From Neospora caninum Liverpool (lineage: Eukaryota; Apicomplexa; Conoidasida; Eucoccidiorida; Sarcocystidae), in NCBI RefSeq assembly GCF_000208865.1, contig NC_018394.1, positions 393,635 through 457,634 of the forward strand: a stretch of DNA of 64,000 bases. Direction: 5' to 3'. Positions 49,343 through 61,727 of the stretch are shown here, in pieces. The first letter of the stretch is position 1, and each line of letters opens with the position of its first letter. The notes beneath the pieces were generated by a model, which saw nothing but the letters and a program-made list of their open reading frames with translations, had not been told where the DNA came from and made no database searches. The translations under genes were made by a program, and so were the position numbers.

Positions 49343-51279
49343 TGTGTCGAGAAGGAAGGTTGTTGGAAAAGAAAAACAGATGTGCTGTTCGGGGTAACGA
49401 ATCTTTTCGGCGAAGAATGGACCCCGAATCCTGGCTAAGTTTCAAGGAGAGGTAGAGACAAGAACCTCGAATGTTCGCACTCGACGTGTTGTCGCCCAAA
49501 TACGCGCGTATAGCAAGCTCAGGTTTTTTGTCAGACAAGAAAATCCAGAAACATCGGCCGTCAATGCGTTCTTCTCTCCCCAGCGTTACAATTCAAAGAC
49601 AGATACACCTTTACGCGCAGAGATCATGCGACCTTTCTCCCCATAGACACAACGTGGTATATGCACTACACCAGAAACGCTTCGAGGTTCAATGAGCACA
49701 GCACGCCTGGACCACCGGAACCGTCGCGATGAATCCAAACGCGTCCACCGACCGCACCGTCCACGCAAGACAAGCGAACCAGCCCGCATCCCCGTACGCT
49801 GCTGCGGTGTGGTGTATCGCGCGCACCTCGCGGGAAAATGCACTGGACCGAGTCAATTGCAGAGGGAAAACGCTATCGGCGTCCCGTTGCTGCTCAGGGG
49901 GGAGCGTCCACAGGACGAAGGATACTTCGGTCGAAGCTCCGCAGCGAGAAACAGAGGGGGGCGGAGCGCCGCAGAGAGGCGTGCCGGGGAGTGTTTGACC
50001 CACGCATGTCCTCACTGGCAGATGCACGAGAAAACGGGAAATGAACGGGAAATGGAGAGGCGGAGATTCATTGAATGGGGGGTCAAGAGGTGTGGACTTA
50101 TAATCCTCTGGAAGGGCTATACCGTAAAGGAAGAAAACGCAATCCGTTTGCCGCACTGCTGCCCAATTCGGCTCGTTGGAGTGTCGGGATTTTGCCCGTG
50201 CGGGGTTTGTACCATCAGAATGAGAAATTTTAAAACAGTAAGCCAGCTAAAATTGCAGACTATTAAAAGACAAGCACGCAGGGGGGGGAAACGATCGCCA
50301 CTTCAATCACGGGTACGCGTCTTGGACTCGTGCAGTCACCGCCTTTTTTGCATACAATGCGTTAACTGCTAGGAGACTACTAGCTCTCAGAAGCGCCGCT
50401 GCTCGTACTTGTCTCCTGGGCGCTAGACACAGTCTGGTAAATCCTCTGACAAAAATTTAAAGTCCGCATACAAAAGGGTATTCTCCTCCGCGCTAGGGGG
50501 GGTTCTCCTGGGGAAGGCGCACTGTTGTAGGGAAGTGCGATCGGACGAGTTGCTCGCGTTCGTTGAATTCGGGCGAATATACCTATCGCGCATGAGGCTG
50601 CGACAAGTACAGCTGCAAGGAACCTGGCAGCCAGTGGATTTCTCTGAGACGAAATGTGATGATCGGACGATGCAGATCAAGATCGCGGATCTTAACCGCA
50701 CGCTGTGAGAATACGATTCCGGTCTTGTGAAACAGCCTACGGACGGAACGACCGACGTACGAAATCAGACGTGGGGCTCAGATAGGTCAACGCGTGTGTC
50801 AGCCTAACCGGTTTAACGCTTCACACGAAAAAAAAGAGCTGCAAAAAACGCTAGTTTTCGCAAGTTTTTGTCAGGTGCCTGGGTGCCGGAAGGCGTTCGA
50901 TGTGGCCAGTTTCGTCAGTCCGTAACTGTCGCAGCCAGGCTGCTGATTTGTCAGCGATGCTGCTTGTCTAGCTCCAAGCAAACAATACAAGAAGTTAAAC
51001 GATGAGCACGATAAAAAGCAACACACACAGTCTATTGAAAACAATACCTCGAAGGCACGTGATGGACCACGTATCCTTCACTATGTACTCACCCTTACCT
51101 ATGAAACTAAGTGAAGAATGGCCGGCCTTAAAAAAGCCCACCTTTTTGTGCCAGGGCGTTTGCTCAACAGGAAATCCCGCGTCACACTGATAACTGGAGC
51201 GGCAGAAAAAGGCGAAGCGTGAATCCGCCGATTGCCCCTACGTGTGTCACCCTCCCACCTTGGGTGCACGGTTCAACCG
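49343..51279. other. Intergenic, no gene seen
   Basis: Lies between two minus-strand genes: leader and promoter of the coiled-coil gene (near 49343) and 3' flank of the secreted-protein gene (near 51279). Composition is balanced, without microsatellites. No tRNA cloverleaf, Sm site or exon with splice sites was recognised. Confidence 0.5.
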
Positions 51280-54200
51280 TTATGCCTTAACAAGAGAAAC
51301 CGGATCAACACCCCGAAAAACAGTTTCTTCAATGTCGCGCACGATTGCGTGCGCGTCCGTGATGATGTTGAGTGAGGCAACTGCCAAGCGGAGCGCGTGG
51401 AGGGACTTTGGGAGGAGCTGAGAGCTTGTGAACAGCTCTGGATTCAACAGTTCTAGGATATCTTCCAGCAATTCCAGCTGGCTATCTGCAACGGATGCAC
51501 AGTAGCGCACATGAGCACCTCACGTTTCTTTCACAGAGCGTTCTCTCGTGCTCCTCGACTCCCCCTTAGAGTGGCTCTGCTGCGCATCCTAATAGGTATA
51601 CCACGTATGTTTACGTCTGCGTCACATTCTCTAGACCAACCAGGTACTCTCGTAATCTCTCGAAGGGACCCACGAAAAACAGTGGACACAAGCACCTGTA
51701 TACGGCGTGCAATCCGTACGTTCACGCGGCTGGTTCGTGCATCTCAGATCTCGCCGCAAGTGAGTTTGTCCTTTGGGGAAACCGTTCGCAGTCATCTCCT
51801 GAGCGGCAGTGTGCCTTTCCCCATTGCTACGACGGCCCAGGCAACGCTCCGCTGTAATTCACGCCGCCGGGTGATTTGGCATAGACATCCAGAAGAGACT
51901 GCTCCCAAATGCGTGGAGTGGCAAAAACGAGCATTCCACACCTACATACAACTTACCAGTTGTGTCGATTCGGTTCGTTGCCACGACGAAATCGTTTTGC
52001 ATGTCTTGGAGCAAGTGCTTCATAGAATCCTCAGGCATCGCAGCAATGGCTTTGTCCAGCGGCTCAAAATACTCTTTCAAAACCGAAGTACTCCGTTCTA
52101 TGTCAGCCACTTCCTGTGACCTCCGCCGAAACAATTCCTGAAAGAAGTTTTTGGCAAGACCTCGGAAAACACACCCAGTCAGCCGGCTGCCTAAACAGAG
52201 AGATCCTCAAACGCCCATACAGACCATCACGGAAACCGCCACTGGATGTTCCGCAAAGCGCTAGCAAACTGGAGCCAGCCCTTGTAGCTCTGCACAAAAG
52301 GTTCCGATTTATTCACTGGTGCTGAGGGAGCGCGGGTGACACCACGACTGTGTCAGCTAAAACAAAACAAATTAGGCGACGAAACCAAGACGCTGTTCGA
52401 TTGCCGAAGCACACTTGGCTGTGGTCTTTGCTGCCAACCCTGTGCGAGCGGGTATCCCCCCCTTTTCGAGGTCAGTGCATCGAGAGAAAGAAATGGAGAG
52501 TCGATCCCCATACGAACCGTCCAACCGGGGTACACCCCCCGGAACCGTCGTCCCTCGGTCACCGTCCTGGCTGTCCAGGTCGTATGGGAATGCCTGCCTC
52601 TCGGCAAACGCTGATCTCCCTTGCGCTCCTCGTTTACCCAAAAGCAATGCCTTGCTTCCACCTCACCTGGACGGTAGCGAAGTGTGTCTGGGGATTGTCC
52701 AGCGTGGTCCGGAGCTCATCGAGAAAGGCGATGTCTCCCTGTCTTTCCTCATCAGTGGCCAGATGGTAGTGAGACCGGATGGCCCGAGCCTGAATGCCCA
52801 AGCGGGTGTTCTCCAGCTCGTCCAGTTCATGCTGGAAACGCTCCGATATCTGGCTAACGAGATCTCTAAACAGGACCATCGGCTCTTCGCGTGGAGCTAA
52901 CTGCCACTCCGGGCTGACGAACGACTCCCAGAGATTCGGTGGAGGATCAGGCACGTACTTCTTCCGCAGCAGCAGGACCGACGCCGACTGAAACAGAAAC
53001 GACCGGCAGGCTGCAAAACGTCTAAAACGTCCAACTGAAGACGTTGCTTCGTGTCACGTGGACACAGGGTGTCGACTCTTCGTCGCTTACGTTCGAAAGA
53101 AAGCAGTTACCACAGTGCGAGTATCCGAGTGTACGATGCACACCCTCTCCACGTGCAAGTAGACGTTCAGGATTCTGCCGACACTGGCTACGCAGAGAAA
53201 GAAGCTACTTCGGCGCCAGGTGTCTCGATCACGCTAAAAGAAGACGATTCGAGGGGAAGAAACGCCATGTCAAAATCGGGTCCCCGGGCAAGACGTTGGT
53301 GCCGAGAGGCGCCACTGCGGTGGAAACCGCCCAATTTCGGAGAAGCACCGTGTTTTCTACACTTCGCTTACATTCGTCACGTCAGGGTCCATCTCGTCAG
53401 GAAGAACGAGCAGAACCTGGCGATAGTATTTCCCAAGAACCTCGAGCGCAGCATGGCTGAGGCGGTGGCGTAAGACAAGAGTCGTGGACTGGTCAATTTC
53501 TTCAAAAATCTTAAGAGCCAGCGCGACAGGGTAATTCATGTCAGAGTGTAAGACGTCCAAGGGAATGTCGCTATATTGGTCTTGAATAAGCTGCGGTCGA
53601 AGAGACGGAACAACACCAAGCACACACGCGAAGGCTCCACTCAAGGTTAATAACCGTGCACACAGTGTCGAGCTCACACACTCTCCTGGTCTGTGGACCT
53701 TTTCCCCTAACCCCGATTCCGGCCACTCTCTCAACACCCCGTGGGCGTCGATACTGCAGAGATTTCAGACAACGCTCCCCCACCTCAAGGAGTTTGAAGA
53801 CACCTGAATCGGAACCCTCGAAAGAAGTGCGGTATCCCCGGGATTCCGACAGAGCAAACCAAGGGGTGTCCTGTGGACAGCGCGAAGTCACTCCTGCAGA
53901 CTGGGAAAAGCGAATCATCAAGGTGTGTAGTTGTGACCACGGCGCCGCTCCAGCGACGCGAAACGGGAGTGTGTCCCCGACTCTCTGTGCAGTGAGACAC
54001 TTACGGATTCAGCCATGGAGAAAAACGCCATGAGACGCTCGCGCTCTCCTAGACTGTTGTGCTTCATACAAAAAATATGGACGTTGTCCTTCAGTGAGCA
54101 GATTCCAAGGGCTGAGGCGAGGAACTTGTCGCAAGCATCGGGATCCTTCTCAATCACAATCACGCGGCGCGCCTTCTGAAAGCGAAAGAAATCCAAACCG

Positions 54201-55796
54201 ACAGCACATGGGAGCGAACAGGACAAACAGCCAGTGTTTCCTCTGAAACTGCAGTCGCATATTTCATACAGAGAAGAGCATCCGCGTCCATTTGCGAGCA
54301 CGCACCGTTCCCCACAGCGAAGTCGGTTTTACGAAGTAGAGTCTGCCGTGCAACATCTGGACATGCTGCTTCACTACGCGTTCACCTCACACAAGGCGGG
54401 CACACCTTTCTTGAGTGAATTCCTGAAGCTGAGACGTACCGCCGCGAACACGAAAACCTCACTGGAAGCGCCAAACAGAAACACTGTTTGATCCTCAATG
54501 TTGGCGGCGAGGATCTGCTCCAGTTGTTTCTTGGCGAGCTTGCGAAAGGCGCGCGCAGCTTGTCTGTCGCTCTCAAGGGCCTTTTCTGGAGCACACTCCA
54601 GCGCGGCCAGGCGTTCATCCGATCGCTTCCGCGTTTGCTCGGCTCCTGCGAAGAAACACGCGGGAACGGAGACACAGACGTGAAGACGAACTGTCGCGAA
54701 GATGTGGCGCGACAGCGCCGCGCGGCGTACGACCTCCGCGGGGACCGGGACGAGAAAGACACACTGTGTACGAGCACCACGACGCCCTCAGTTCTGAGCT
54801 ACGTTCCTGCAACGGAAGCGTCCCGAGACTGACACCAAGGCGTATGTCAGATGCTGGCACAGTCCACGTTTCCCCCCGTCTCTGCGAAGGCGCTTTCGCC
54901 CCAGTTTTCCCTCTTCCGCGGATCCCTCACTACCCGGTGACGACGTTTCTCAGGAAGCTCCTAACGTACTTTGTTCGGCATCGTCTTTAATCGCCGACAT
55001 GACTTTCAGAACGTCGTCCCCGATCAACTCGGGGTGTACACAAACCTCGTCTAACTCGACACCAGCAAAAGGCGCACCGGTGTCGGACTCGAGCGCGTTT
55101 CCAGTTCTAGCAGCCTCCGCCCGGATGGCGTTAATGCGCTGCAAAATTTCATTGCGACTCTTTAGATGCACTGCGGCACAGGAGCGAGACCGAGAAAGTT
55201 CAGGACACCGATGAGAAAGCGAGGGCGAAGAGTATCGGGTCACGGACACCGAGTAGCCGGGCGTACACGAGAGAAGTATCAGGGTGCACGGAGTGCGTGT
55301 GACGAGATTGTGGGAACGGCACTAAAATCACGCAGCCTTCACCATTCAGAGGCTGCACAGGAAGGGACGAAACGCTGCGCACGTCTCGGTGTGACGGTCT
55401 GACCGTGCCTGTTGAGGAGAAACATCTTCCCGAGGGAAGAGACCCGAAGGACGCTGAACAGAATGCTTGCGCGGCAACGGCCTGTGTGCTGTCGACAGTG
55501 CGGCGTCCAACCTTCCTCACCAAGAACGGCCATGTTCCGAGGCGGCCAGAACGGAGCTCTCTCAACAAAGCGATCGCTCTGAAAAGTGTCTAGCGACTCT
55601 GAAGAAATACCTAGAAGCTGGCCGGGTTTTTTTCTTCTGAAGGTGTTCGCTCTTTCTCGCTCTGCTTACAGAAGAGTTTGTTCAGCTGTTGCACGGCTGT
55701 AGTACCCCCAACTGGGGCTGTTAAATCCGCAGCAAGAACCACGCCAAAGGCGCACGCGAGCGCCCCAAAGAAACGGCGGGTTGTCTGGCGCGCCAT
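51280..55796 (-). CDS. Secretory-pathway protein with a methyltransferase-like core, 543 aa
   Basis: Exons (minus): 55796-55670, 55170-54970, 54645-54440, 54175-54005, 53590-53372, 52987-52667, 52137-51957 and 51485-51280. All phases agree (1,632 nt). The ATG (ATCATGG context) starts a classical signal peptide: MARQTTRR, then hydrophobic FFGALACAFGVVLA, with likely cleavage near residue 22. Residues about 161-190 read TVFLFGASSEVFVFAA then RRVIVIEKDPDACDKFLASA. This resembles motif I (Gly-containing loop after beta-1) and the acidic end of beta-2 in class I S-adenosylmethionine methyltransferases. Residues 245-268 (PLDVLHSDMNYPVALALKIF) would fit the motif IV region. The canonical GxGxG loop is absent, so binding or catalysis may be lost. 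Residues 309-476 are mostly helical. No transmembrane helix or ER-retention signal is seen. Destination (dense granule, vacuole, ER) is unknown. The protein is real on exon evidence; the fold is an inference. Confidence 0.82.
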
Positions 55797-57492
55797 GATG
55801 ACAGGGAAAAACCGAGGCCCCGGCACCGGGTTCGAATCCGAGACTCGATACGTCAAGAAGCACAAAAATCGAATGCTCTCGAGTCCTGCATGTGCCCATC
55901 AAAGCAGCCGATGTGTCACCGCTCGCCACCTGAAGTCGCTGGTCCGTTCCTCCCTCGTGGCTGCTGGAAACAGCATCGACGTGGAGCACAAAACGTCCGG
56001 AGATCCCAAAACCATCGAGGTATCGAGAGGAGCGCCCCCGCGTGAACTTCGAGAGCAATGCTGGCACGCAGACGTCTTCTGAGGAAGAAGACAGAGGCAT
56101 CCCCCCCAGGGAGGAAGACGCTCCCAAATGTGGAGTGCAAGGACACGAGACTACGGGAACCCGTCGTTTGGAGCTTTCAGCTTTGTACCCGACTCTGCGT
56201 TCCCGGTTAGCTGTCCCTGTTTCCCTCGGGAAAGTGGTTGCTCTGAGGAGGAATTCGACACATCGACAACAGTTTGGACACGGGGTGTTGTCTTCAGGTA
56301 TCGCGAGAACCTGCTGGACGACCGCCACTGAGCCGGCACGAGCTCCCCACGCCTCGCGGGTTCGGCCACATTTCCCCTCGTCGAAGGAGGCGCGCCCGAC
56401 AGAAAATCGGCAGACACACCAGCTAAATTGACTCGCAAAATATCGGCTGCTTTCACGCGTCCTTTTCACCCAAAGGGGGAACGTGAGGCTCCAGGAGCGA
56501 TCGACTAGCGAAGGCCGCGCTCCGCGGCTCGCAAGGGAAGAAGACACCGCGAGACGGAAGAAACAGGGATTTTCACCCAGTCACAGGAGATAAAGAACGT
56601 GCGCGCCGTCAGCCTGCAAAGCGACACAAACGTGGAATAAGAAAGTTCCTCAGATCGAGCCTAACGCATAGGGAGAGCGGCGTGCTCTGGCCGGACCTCT
56701 CGTGTAAACCCCGGCGAAAAAACTGCGGGCATGCGTCTCTCGCAGCCCTCTTCACAATCGAAGTGGTATACAGAGCGACGCTCGGAGAGCGCACACCGAG
56801 CCTCGAAATTCGTCTCTTCCAGAGTTCACGCCGCCGACGGGGGGCGCTCAAACCTCCTTGAAAGGTTTCTGATGCGAGATCTGCCGTTTTGGAGGTTTCC
56901 GCAAAGGCTTTCGTTCGCCTCTCATCATCGTTTCCGCATGTGAACGGAGCCGGGCGGAGAAGAGAGGCGCCCGCGTTCCCCTGGACAGTTGCCGTGTCTG
57001 TGGGGTGAAGAACGCGTTTTTCAATGCACGAGGTGGATTCACCACTTTTTTCCCGGTTCAGCCTGTAAAGTTTGTACTCACACAAATCCGCAGGACGCTT
57101 TCTTCTAAGGCGGCTGTGCGAAGAAGCCGCTGTGCGCGGTCAAACGTCACGGTCGCGGGTCGCTTCGGTTGAACGCAGTCCCCAAGCGTTTGATCGCGCC
57201 AATGACTGAATCCACTTGAAACGTCGGCATTTTTCTGTGCTCAACTGGAACGTGTCTGAATCCATCTCTCTCCCTGGTTTCCATCCGCTTTCTGTTGGAC
57301 TGGCCCCCAACGGCACGGCTGCGCCACCAGACCATGCCTCTCTCGCCATCAGTCTCCCCTGTCACGATGCGCGCCTTGAGCTTGCAGTAGAGCTCCAGGG
57401 ATACCCGAGAGGAGGCCGAACACCACAGGCTGTGGAACAGCTTCTTTCAGAACGCAGATTCGTTCTCACCCGCCCGACACCAACTCCAGAGG
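55797..57492. promoter_or_regulatory. Divergent intergenic region between the secreted-protein and uL29m genes
   Basis: 1.7 kb separating two start codons that point away from each other, so it must hold both promoters and leaders. Composition is balanced and free of microsatellites. Stop-free frames across 55666-56547 (minus) and 55678-56082 (plus) overlap the signal-peptide exon or lack any domain. No specific element can be assigned with confidence. Confidence 0.4.
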
Positions 57493-59058
57493 ATGAACGT
57501 GGTTGCCAGGGCGTTTCGGGGCGCCGGCGCGACGGCCGCTCTGCATTTGCCGCGCAGAGGAGTTGACGAGCTCTGGAAGGGTGAGATGGCCCTGACAACT
57601 CTCCTGCGCATCCGACTCTGCTTTTGCTGGTTCATTCCGTCACTCGTTTTCCCTCTGAGAGCGGTTTGCTCCTCCCCACGGGTTCAGTCAGCGTCACGCC
57701 TCTTTTCGCCGACGGTGCGCCGTCGTCCTCTTCTCTCGCTTCGACTCTCTGACAAGAGTGGCCCCCGCGCGATCCGTTTTCTGTCTCGCCTACGGCGCAT
57801 GTCGCCAGCTGAGCACACTGCGTTGACGGGGGCGTTCAGCAGAACAAACTCGGGAACGGACTCGGGAACGCGGCCGGGTTTGAGCAGTTTCGCCTGTTTT
57901 GAACGCGTGTGCGTCGGTCGCCGACGGTAAAGATTCAGGGAGTCCGGGTGAATCCTTGAGAGAATGCGTGATGGCATGTCGGCGATAAATGTGGGACGTT
58001 GTGCGGTTTCCTCTCAGGAAGTTATCTGGATCCAGCAATCGGCGCGAAGCAGAAGGAGGCGAACGCTGTTGCCGGAGACGCATGGCCCGCGTGTTTGCTG
58101 CGCATGAAGTCTTTCGAAGACCTCCATAAACTTTGGTACATCTGCTTGAAGGAGAAGAATCTGTTAATGGGCGAAAAGTGGGCGGCTCGCCAGCACAAGC
58201 AGGAAATGAAGCAGCCAGAGCGTCTGCAAAAGGTGAGTCTATCGGCCGCCGCGAAGAGAAACAGAGATGCGCAGGTGTCTTCTGGACACGACTTTTCAAA
58301 AATCCCAGTGCACGTCCTTCTCCGTGCCTGACGCTGCAGGTGCGCCGGACGATGCGGCGAATCCTCATCGTTCTGACGAAGCGCGAAATCCAGCAACAGT
58401 GTCTGCGGGCGAAAGACATTCTGGCCAAGCAGCAGAAACGGGAGGTACTGGAAACCCGCCGGTACCAGCTGGAAGAAAAGATGCTTCAGTTGGAACATCG
58501 CATCCGGCGAATGGAGCCTGCGCAGTCTCTTCAGAGAGAAGCCTGGCAAGCAACGCTTGATCGGTACCGCGCCGACCACGAAGATCTCCTCATTCAGTTG
58601 CATCCGTTGCGGAAAGGTCAGCTAGAGTGCACAGCATGTACGGCCACAGGTTCGCAGGCGGCTGTGGGACGGGTTGCACGCCGAGTGTGCTCTCGCAAGG
58701 CTTTAGATGCGAACGGTTCCTTCAGAAGGTTCCCAACCATCCGAGAAAAAGGCGTCAGTGCCGCATCAAACAGTTTGCGCCCCAAAGAGAGACGGGGGCG
58801 TCGAAGGAACTGACGGCACGCGTGTTCAGTGAAGCTGCGTGGATTCACGGCTGTGCGCGCACGGACAGTGTGTGACTCCAGTGCTTTTCGCTCTGTGGTC
58901 TTTCCCGCTTGCTTGTCGATGCAGAGACGACGCAGCTGCTTGCGCCGGACTGGAGGTACGAACGAAAGTATTCGGACTTGCCGGGGCCGATTAGGTGGAA
59001 GAAACAGTACATTCCTGCGCTGGAAGATCAGTACCGAAAACCCATCCGCTTTCACTAG
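57493..59058 (+). CDS. MRPL47: Mitochondrial ribosomal protein uL29m (MRPL47), 237 aa
   Basis: Exons 57493-57580, 58018-58232, 58340-58616 and 58925-59058 join in phase (714 nt; donors GTGAGA, GTGAGT, GTCAGC). The N-terminal 25 residues ([19 protein letters not shown]) are Arg/Ala-rich without acids, as expected of a mitochondrial presequence. Residues 58-80 carry the family signature [20 protein letters not shown], followed by [19 protein letters not shown] and LTKREIQQ. This is the bacterial L29 core as modified in MRPL47. uL29 binds 23S-type rRNA near the peptide exit tunnel of the large subunit. The extension from residue 130 on is a charged helix followed by an aromatic tail ([20 protein letters not shown]), typical of mitochondrial forms. 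The gene sits head-to-head with the secreted-protein gene. Confidence 0.94.
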
Positions 59059-60471
59059 GGCAAAGGAGTCTTCTCGTTTTGCTGTTCACTGTTTTTTCTT
59101 TGCTGCTTTTTTCGTATTCGAACATTCTAACCGAAAACGTTGTCTTTGACCCCAGAGGAAAATACCACGACTCTACACCTACCGACATCTCACCACATCT
59201 GCACGTCGCTTTTGTTGCTCGGTTCGTATCGTTTTTCCTGCCTTTTTTGTGTTTTCTGAAAAAACCGAGAAACGGTCCGGCACCAGCGGAGCTCTCTGAG
59301 TCATGAGTTGCTTCTCGAATCGGCTAGCCTGGAACGCGGCTTCGACCATCCCGTCGTTGCTTTTTTTCCTAGTCCAGTCGCGGCAGCAGCGTAGTGGGGG
59401 CGATAGCCTGTTCACTAGTGGCTGACCTTGGCATTCTCGAGGGATTTCGTTCTCTAGCTGGGTCGGTTGCTCGAGGAATCTGTACCGGCTTCCACTCTAG
59501 CGTCGTTGTAAAAACAAGCAACAGGGGTGATTGGAGGCTGACGCCCCGCGATGGAAAGTGGAAAGGTATGCCCATCCCTTACAGCCACTTTGGGTTTGTC
59601 ACATCATCGCAGCGCACGTGTGCAAAAACGGTTGAAACCTCCTGGAGGGTAGCCGTACTGCTAGGTTTCAACAGCAACGTAGCAGAAAAATGTGATGGTG
59701 TTCCAGGCAGAGCCGTAGGGACGAGTTCCAGTGCTGTCGATCCGGCCGTTTTGCCGGTCTCAAGGAGTCACAGGAAGAGAGAACTGCGCAGGCTCTGCCT
59801 GTCGCAAGCATCTTTACGCTCTCTCCGCAGCACCGCAATGACGCATATGCAGAAAAGCCCGTTTATGGGTATCAAGCAGACGTGTGGTGTTGCTTTCGAT
59901 GGGACATGTGGAGGGCGCAGCCCCTGTCTGGTGTGTCCGACTGAACGCCGCAAATCCAAAGGTCTGCGGTAGCTCCATGTACTCTCTACAGTCACATCTC
60001 CGTGTTGATTGGACAACACCATGACGGACTCCTGTGGCGGAGCCTTTTGTCTCTTACACCTAGCCATGTGCACATGCGGGTGATGCTGTCCGGTGTGCGA
60101 TATCTTGCGTTGCCACCGAGCTCGATAACGAGAGTGAAAAATCGAGGCGCGCCCGTGCCATCCCGGCGTCGTTTTTGTAGCTCATACTCTACACACCATG
60201 CTCACATAATCGCGTGGAACACCCCATCAATACGGGAAAAGGGAATGCTTCTCGTTTGGGTTTCAAGGCTAGCAGGCGCTCGACGCCGCTTCGGTTTCCG
60301 ACTTGGCGACCGTGCGCCTGTCGTCTTGTGTCCTTGGGGATGCTGATCTCTGTTGCGAACGCGAGTTATTTCATGATGCGTTTGCCGTCCGCACCCCGTG
60401 GAAGGAGTGTCTACCTGTTTTACCAACTTTTTGTTTGTCGCTGCCTCTTCGAATGATGACCACACCACTGA

Positions 60472-60505
60472 TGTTTATGTGCAAGGGAAACCTTGCACAT
60501 AAACA
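60472..60505. repeat. Perfect inverted repeat: 15-bp stem with GAAA loop
   Basis: The left arm TGTTTATGTGCAAGG (60472-60486) is exactly complementary to the right arm CCTTGCACATAAACA (60491-60505), with a four-base loop GAAA. No run of U follows, so it is not a bacterial-type terminator. Confidence 0.9.
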
Positions 60506-61381
60506 AATCGCTCCGTCTTTGCTGGACGCCGCTGGAGAGAACGAACCAGTCTAACCATGCACTGGCCGCCAGACTAGCATGTACAAACTAGAAAGTTTGC
60601 GGCGCAAAACAAAGAGTCTGATCAGAGGCAGCACACCGAAGGAAGTGCAAGGCCTGTCGAACCTTGGCTTTCTGCGCGGCTAAAACGCAGGGGTGCCGTG
60701 TCGTGGATAGTTCCGACGGTTGCTCGCCAGCTCGGACTGTGGAGGTAAAGTTGCGAAGAAAAACTCAAAAGAGACTACCTTACACTACACTGTTTCGTGT
60801 TTTTTCTCTCTCATTAGCTGTTTTTGAATTGTCACCCTGTGTAGTGTGACTGACCGTATCCGCTATATCCCGGGTCACTCACCTCCCATCTCCCTGCATG
60901 CATGAATCGCATTTTCAAGACATCAGCAGCTTTTCAATTTTCCCGTCCTTTTTTCTCCGTCTTTCCCAGTTGTACATAGGTGGATGTGTCACCGTGCTTT
61001 GAACGAAGACATGTCCTTTCGGTTCTCGCGGCATCAAAAAAACTTTGTCAGAGGAGAGAGCGGACGGCGTTTTCCCAACAGCAGGCTTTTGCCGGGCTGT
61101 TGTTCTGAAGTTATTTGGCGCTGCGCCTTCTTCTCGGTTTCGTCAGTGTTTCTTCCCGCGCTTTTAGCCTCGAACGCGGCTCTTAGCGCACTCTATCGAC
61201 GTGCGCGACTGCAGGCTGTGTGTGTGGCAGATTGCCAGTCTTCTTCCGCATCGCAGGCTTCTAACCGTGTCGGAATCCTGTCAAGTTCACCGGGTTTTCG
61301 CCACAGAAACACTTGGTTCGTGCGCCAGGGATTCGGGTACGGCGCCGGCGCCCTCCTGGCGCAAACTTGTGTGACACAGCA

Positions 61382-61419
61382 ACGGAAGACATCCTCAGAA
61401 ACGGAAGACATCCTCAGAA
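61382..61419. repeat. 19-bp exact tandem duplication
   Basis: Two adjacent identical copies of ACGGAAGACATCCTCAGAA. It lies in the presumed leader or upstream exon region of the last gene. A length of 19 is not a multiple of three, so it would shift a frame if coding. Confidence 0.9.
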
Positions 61420-61727
61420 GCCTCCGCCGATCAATGCTCCTCTGGCCAGGGGGTCTCTCAGGGCGACACTTCTCAGTTCTTCGCATTCGTGGGTTGGCGC
61501 GGCTTTTCTCAAGATCCGGTTGCACGACGACTTGCTGAGCTGTCCGCCGGCAGAGAAGCCTGGGCGTCTTGCAGCCGTTTCCAGTGCCGAGACATCTTCC
61601 GGCGCGGGCGTCCCGCGCGTCGAAACGGAGGGATGGCCTCGAGCAGCGAAGCGAGGTATCGCTTTCCTGGTCGGTCCCTTCGACTTCCGAGAAATTCGGT
61701 GGGCGCACTGTCCAGCTGGGAAACTGC

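Larger units (their letters stand above)
59059..61727. other. Intergenic region with a perfect hairpin and a 19-bp tandem duplication
   Basis: 2.7 kb after uL29m. It has no microsatellites. Plus-strand frames at 59394-59972 (192 codons) and 60984-61538 (184 codons) are open but show no domain. The second lies in the same frame as the gene starting at 61728, separated by a TGA at 61536-61538, so it could hold an upstream exon if an intron removes that stop. Confidence 0.4.

Noticed and set aside
49900..51279. Possible small RNA gene in the balanced-composition gap
   Set aside because: Looked for a tRNA cloverleaf with A and B boxes, an snRNA Sm site or a snoRNA box pair; none could be assembled.
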